DNA of 21,057 nt. Source: a virus. The notes beneath the pieces were generated by a model that was given only the letters and a program-made list of their open reading frames with translations, made no database searches and was not told the DNA's origin. The first letter of the stretch is position 1, and each line of letters starts with the position of its first letter. The stretch lies in the IMG/VR virus record IMGVR_UViG_3300044633_000799, positions 1-21,057 of that record; one strand, 5' to 3'. Positions 18,901 to 21,057 of the stretch are shown in pieces. The position numbers and the translations under genes were made by a program.

Positions 18901-21057
18901 GCTGGTTTGGATGCTAACAGGGTGTTTATTAAAACCTATTATGACTTGAAGCAGGGTTTGCCGTTGGACCCAGAGATTGAGCGTGGTTATCCAGATTTGG
19001 TGAATTTGATTGATGACATATTGGATAATGCTGGTCGTGAGATGCCTGCTGGTGGTGACTCCGATATTGTCAAAAATATTTATGATGATTTTGTTGCAAG
19101 CATGGTTGGTATTGCGCATATGTCGGGGGACCCTGCTGCGGAACAAACTGGCAGAATGATTATAGATTCGGCGTTGGGTGATGTGGCTTTGGCTGCCGAC
19201 TTACAAAATCAGATGGATGGGTTGTTGTTGCCTGCAAAGTTGTTTGATGACACGGCTGAAGATACCGCAATTGTTGTTATTAAACCACAAAACTATACGG
19301 TTACGCCTTCTAGTTCTGCTACGGCACCTGTTCAGGGTGCCGACAATCCTGTGTTGGGTTCTATATTGCGTTCTGATTATACGACTGCTAGTGAGGCTGC
19401 TGCGGGTCGTTTGGTTGAGGCTGCTAGTGCACGCAAAGAAGTTGATGTTGCCCGTACTTCTATCGCTAGTCGTATTAGTGAATTGACTGCTCAGAAAGAA
19501 ATGTTGGCAACACAAAAGGTGCAACGACAGCAAGTTGTTGCTGGTGCACGAGCGCAGGTTGCAGAAATTCAAGGCAGGAAACAAACGGTTGTTGTTGCTG
19601 GTCAAAAAGTTGTGTTAGACCGTGCTGGTATCACCAAGGCGTTGGAAACGGCAACTAAGCAGGAAGCAAAGTTGCGTAGGAATTTGGAGCGTTCTATTGC
19701 TCAGGCTGTTGGCGATGTCAAGGTTGGTGGTGCTGAAACAAAATTGTTGCGGTATCAGGACCGTTTACAGGTTTTGTTTGAACAAGCCAAAACATTAAAA
19801 CAATGGAGTGATGGTACTGGCAACGCCATGCGTAACGAACTTGCCGCTGTAGGGCAGGCTATGTTGAATATGCCTGCACGGGGCGAGGCTGGTGTCGCTG
19901 CTCGTGAGTGGGTGCGTAGCGTGCAACGCAGCGTTGAATCAACTAAATATATTAAAGACCAAACTGTTAAAGCAGCGTATGAGCGTGTGACACAGTTGTT
20001 ACATGTTGGCGAGATTGGTTTGGCGCAAGCAGAGGACGCTGTTGTTGCCAACAAAGAACTAATAGATATTGTTAGGGCTGGCAGATTTGGTGAGGTTATG
20101 GCACCTGTTGAGCAACGGGTGCTTGAGGGTTGGGAAGCAATTTTGGGGTTGGGTGTGCAAGCACCTGAGCAGTTGTTGTCTGTGTGGAAACCTAATTTGC
20201 AGAAACTTATGGCTCAGTCAAATGCTGGTATGGTAAAACAGTTTTTAACTGTAAGTCGTGATTTGTTTAAAACTTATGCTGTGACCAGTGTTGGTTTTGT
20301 TGTTCGTAACTCGTATTCGTCTATGTTTATGAACGCTGTTGCTGGTGTTGATGGTATGACTGCCGTGAACGGCGTTAAGGCTATGAACGCATTGAACAAG
20401 TATGGTCCTTCTAAATGGTTGGATGAGTTAGGTATTGTGGACCCTGTGTTGCGTGGACAGTATGAAGAGGCGCTTAAAGCGGCGATTGCTACTGGATTGC
20501 AGGGGTCGTTTACGGATTTGCGTGAACCTGTTATTGCTGGAACGCTTGGTGAGCGTTTAATTAATTTGTTGAATAAAACTGGTTTGGATTCTTCTAGTTT
20601 GGGTACACGGATGCAACCTGTTGCGGAGAACGCAGCGGAGTTTGTGCGCAAACAAGGGTTTTCTACTAACTCATACACAAGATTGGTTCGCCGTGCAAAC
20701 ACCCGTGTTGAGTCAGCGGTGCGTTTTCCGATGGCGTTAGACACCATATTGAAGGGTGGTAGTTATGATGATGCTGTTGCGAAGGTAACCCGCTACCATT
20801 TTGATTATAGCGATTTGTCCAAGTTGGATGAGGCTGCGTTGCAGTTAGTGCCGTTTTGGATTTGGACAACACGAAACATTCCGAATCAGATAACCAACCA
20901 GTTTATGCGTCCGAACGCATACAACATTTATGAGAAGGTGCAACAGACTTTACCTGTTGATAGCGAACAGGTTGTTCCTGAGTGGCAGGAACCTTATGAG
21001 CCGTTGGGAATTGGTCGTGGTAATGTGCCTTTGTTGGGTGAAGGTTATTATACGGCG
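15985..21057 (+). CDS. Giant internal virion/ejection-type protein (3' end outside window)
   Basis: I translated this frame from ATG 15985 to the last base and found no stop: at least 1691 codons, truncated by the window end. Layout: disordered, Lys/Thr/Pro-rich N-terminus (1-75) with a duplicated motif RATLT(D/N)I(S/T)-x-KP (27-37 and 50-60); Gly/Ala/Pro-rich helices (about 152-235); a region with DNYVHH (540-545); charged coiled coils (about 733-793 and 1133-1197); an unrecognised globular region (about 893-1100); and a C-terminal block with FVVRNSYSSMFMN (1438-1450) and FDYSDLSKLDEAA...VPFWIWTTRNIPNQ (1606-1635). The last two motifs resemble conserved segments of large phage internal proteins (similar to the LPD38-type 'large polyvalent protein' domain, by memory). 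Known relatives are packaged in the head or ejected into the host. No polymerase or protease motif was recognised. Ribosome site is weak (TAGG); the GGGAACA element lies upstream. Confidence 0.75.
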   Translation, partial: MAITPNPVTAYIRELDKDEPKIGKSKRATLTDISKKPVPPTTTVPSKNTRATLTNITGKPLTTPSGTAVFGTGKNASTTGEEQRKLAAGVETAKRRITTNLALTPKQKQELIADAERIEAGQRQQVALGGPTPQLFKRLQDVAYSKILSPFKSAYKTGGDISIESQGKAWAGLVSGIINPLNRLGQSVTKELSDLQLSQKGPVGRALVQTAGMINPLGGPITGAAATLISMGNKKEQLLKRPDIGGDKVQFSVIDLVNQAKDPDFDIKKTAIAKRNVEGNKFIGTVQNLIAEEITKPLNYVTGIGQVQYVGQAGRTALSAKFMTTEMLAKYPALAGKANEISRIGMWAIPREIRLAEGINTGLRLAGKPVQWTEPVADVIGKGWALTRAQIGDVARATVSLPLKAKGLDVVPILAPASRALLAGAGRKTLGGEYILNNAGVVRGLAGWSAANAAKGETGFAYNMFKDTVKEIVDEAREQGVAGKLITLIENPDLPRTVIEDGLVKRYKAWQDSAYKAVEQQYKRFGLDYGTDIPDFSFIDNYVHHTISKDAKNWLRSINAFGDKAITVKDPKTGKNVVFNTNNLSYNEIVTVGAPLKYRSLRAGEEFMGRILEKGGIEEINKIFKEVSGTDVNFFETDIGNIADSYAYSLAKQKSREVFTRRLMAYGEDAAQKLMDVEIPNKNLASELIKSHKGLVAVRNSLRQGAVGQRQNLRDIVGRGMKYADDLVKENLKQRKLTEREIKATVAKLQKLEFDLSRARTMASTVEVSMRENFDAAHSVLLSEIKELRRAIEVGDGGLSEVRTTLQQTYMAMFPNAKRIPDDINILADRIMAARGAPASREARAVQTQLRQINTQLDLVDPNSPEYAALVQQEGYYKDLLNGYRIMGEVRSAQTYAPDNGFLYTSQTDLGSPDAPFQLLHSEPTIFQGASDVIGVHAFPDSKVVDSRTSDGVQEIFGSDNFVKSIDTQLQDAGLDANRVFIKTYYDLKQGLPLDPEIERGYPDLVNLIDDILDNAGREMPAGGDSDIVKNIYDDFVASMVGIAHMSGDPAAEQTGRMIIDSALGDVALAADLQNQMDGLLLPAKLFDDTAEDTAIVVIKPQNYTVTPSSSATAPVQGADNPVLGSILRSDYTTASEAAAGRLVEAASARKEVDVARTSIASRISELTAQKEMLATQKVQRQQVVAGARAQVAEIQGRKQTVVVAGQKVVLDRAGITKALETATKQEAKLRRNLERSIAQAVGDVKVGGAETKLLRYQDRLQVLFEQAKTLKQWSDGTGNAMRNELAAVGQAMLNMPARGEAGVAAREWVRSVQRSVESTKYIKDQTVKAAYERVTQLLHVGEIGLAQAEDAVVANKELIDIVRAGRFGEVMAPVEQRVLEGWEAILGLGVQAPEQLLSVWKPNLQKLMAQSNAGMVKQFLTVSRDLFKTYAVTSVGFVVRNSYSSMFMNAVAGVDGMTAVNGVKAMNALNKYGPSKWLDELGIVDPVLRGQYEEALKAAIATGLQGSFTDLREPVIAGTLGERLINLLNKTGLDSSSLGTRMQPVAENAAEFVRKQGFSTNSYTRLVRRANTRVESAVRFPMALDTILKGGSYDDAVAKVTRYHFDYSDLSKLDEAALQLVPFWIWTTRNIPNQITNQFMRPNAYNIYEKVQQTLPVDSEQVVPEWQEPYEPLGIGRGNVPLLGEGYYTA

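Noticed and set aside
20274-20747. Antisense open frame of 157 codons
   Set aside because: Fully inside the giant gene, whose + strand translation contains conserved-looking motifs in the same place.
15985-21057. Giant protein considered as N4-type virion RNA polymerase
   Set aside because: I could not find recognisable single-subunit RNA polymerase motifs in the translated part; the C-terminal motifs resemble other large internal phage proteins.

Overview
This window looks like the lysis, packaging, head and tail part of an uncultured tailed bacteriophage with a podovirus-type layout. All convincing genes lie on the + strand, packed end to end, many joined by TAATG or TAGTG stop/start overlaps, with frequent GTG starts. 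I saw no tRNA, rRNA, CRISPR, insertion sequence or integrase. The host is not proven. A GTG-rich, GT-biased coding strand, an r1t-like holin, a DUF2746-like membrane protein and a secreted protein with a long Thr/Pro stalk together suggest an actinobacterial host, perhaps an aquatic Acidimicrobiia-like one; this is inference.

Region 1 (1-2139) holds a prolyl-4-hydroxylase-like 2OG-Fe(II) oxygenase (5' end possibly outside the window), overlapping a secreted PA14-type protein with a Thr/Pro-rich stalk, 54-nt repeats and a helical-repeat C-terminus. Region 2 (2139-3515) is the lysis cassette: two small membrane proteins (holin candidates), an M15 peptidase endolysin and a secreted lytic-transglycosylase-like enzyme. 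Region 3 (3515-9552) is packaging and head: large terminase, a zinc-ribbon protein, a membrane/coiled-coil protein, portal, scaffold, major capsid protein and a probable decoration protein, followed by a strong hairpin. Region 4 (9617-11466) is a run of small Lys/Arg-rich proteins plus a small Cys/His zinc-binding protein. Region 5 (11466-14213) is head-tail connection and tail: adaptor, nozzle/stabilisation protein, a fibre-like small protein and a coiled-coil peptide. Region 6 (14220-end) holds two Gln/Ala-rich virion candidates and one giant open reading frame of at least 1691 codons, still open at the window edge, probably an internal virion/ejection protein.

The most interesting points are: (i) the overlapping hydroxylase and Thr/Pro-stalk gene pair, which could be an enzyme and its substrate; (ii) a recurrent GGGAACA element 20-23 nt upstream of start codons at five gene junctions, comparable in position to start-associated sequences of mycobacteriophages; (iii) five consecutive basic-protein genes after the capsid genes; and (iv) the giant virion protein.

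No stretch longer than 300 bases lacks a gene. The longest gaps (7280-7338 and 9553-9616) hold the GGGAACA element and the hairpin described below.
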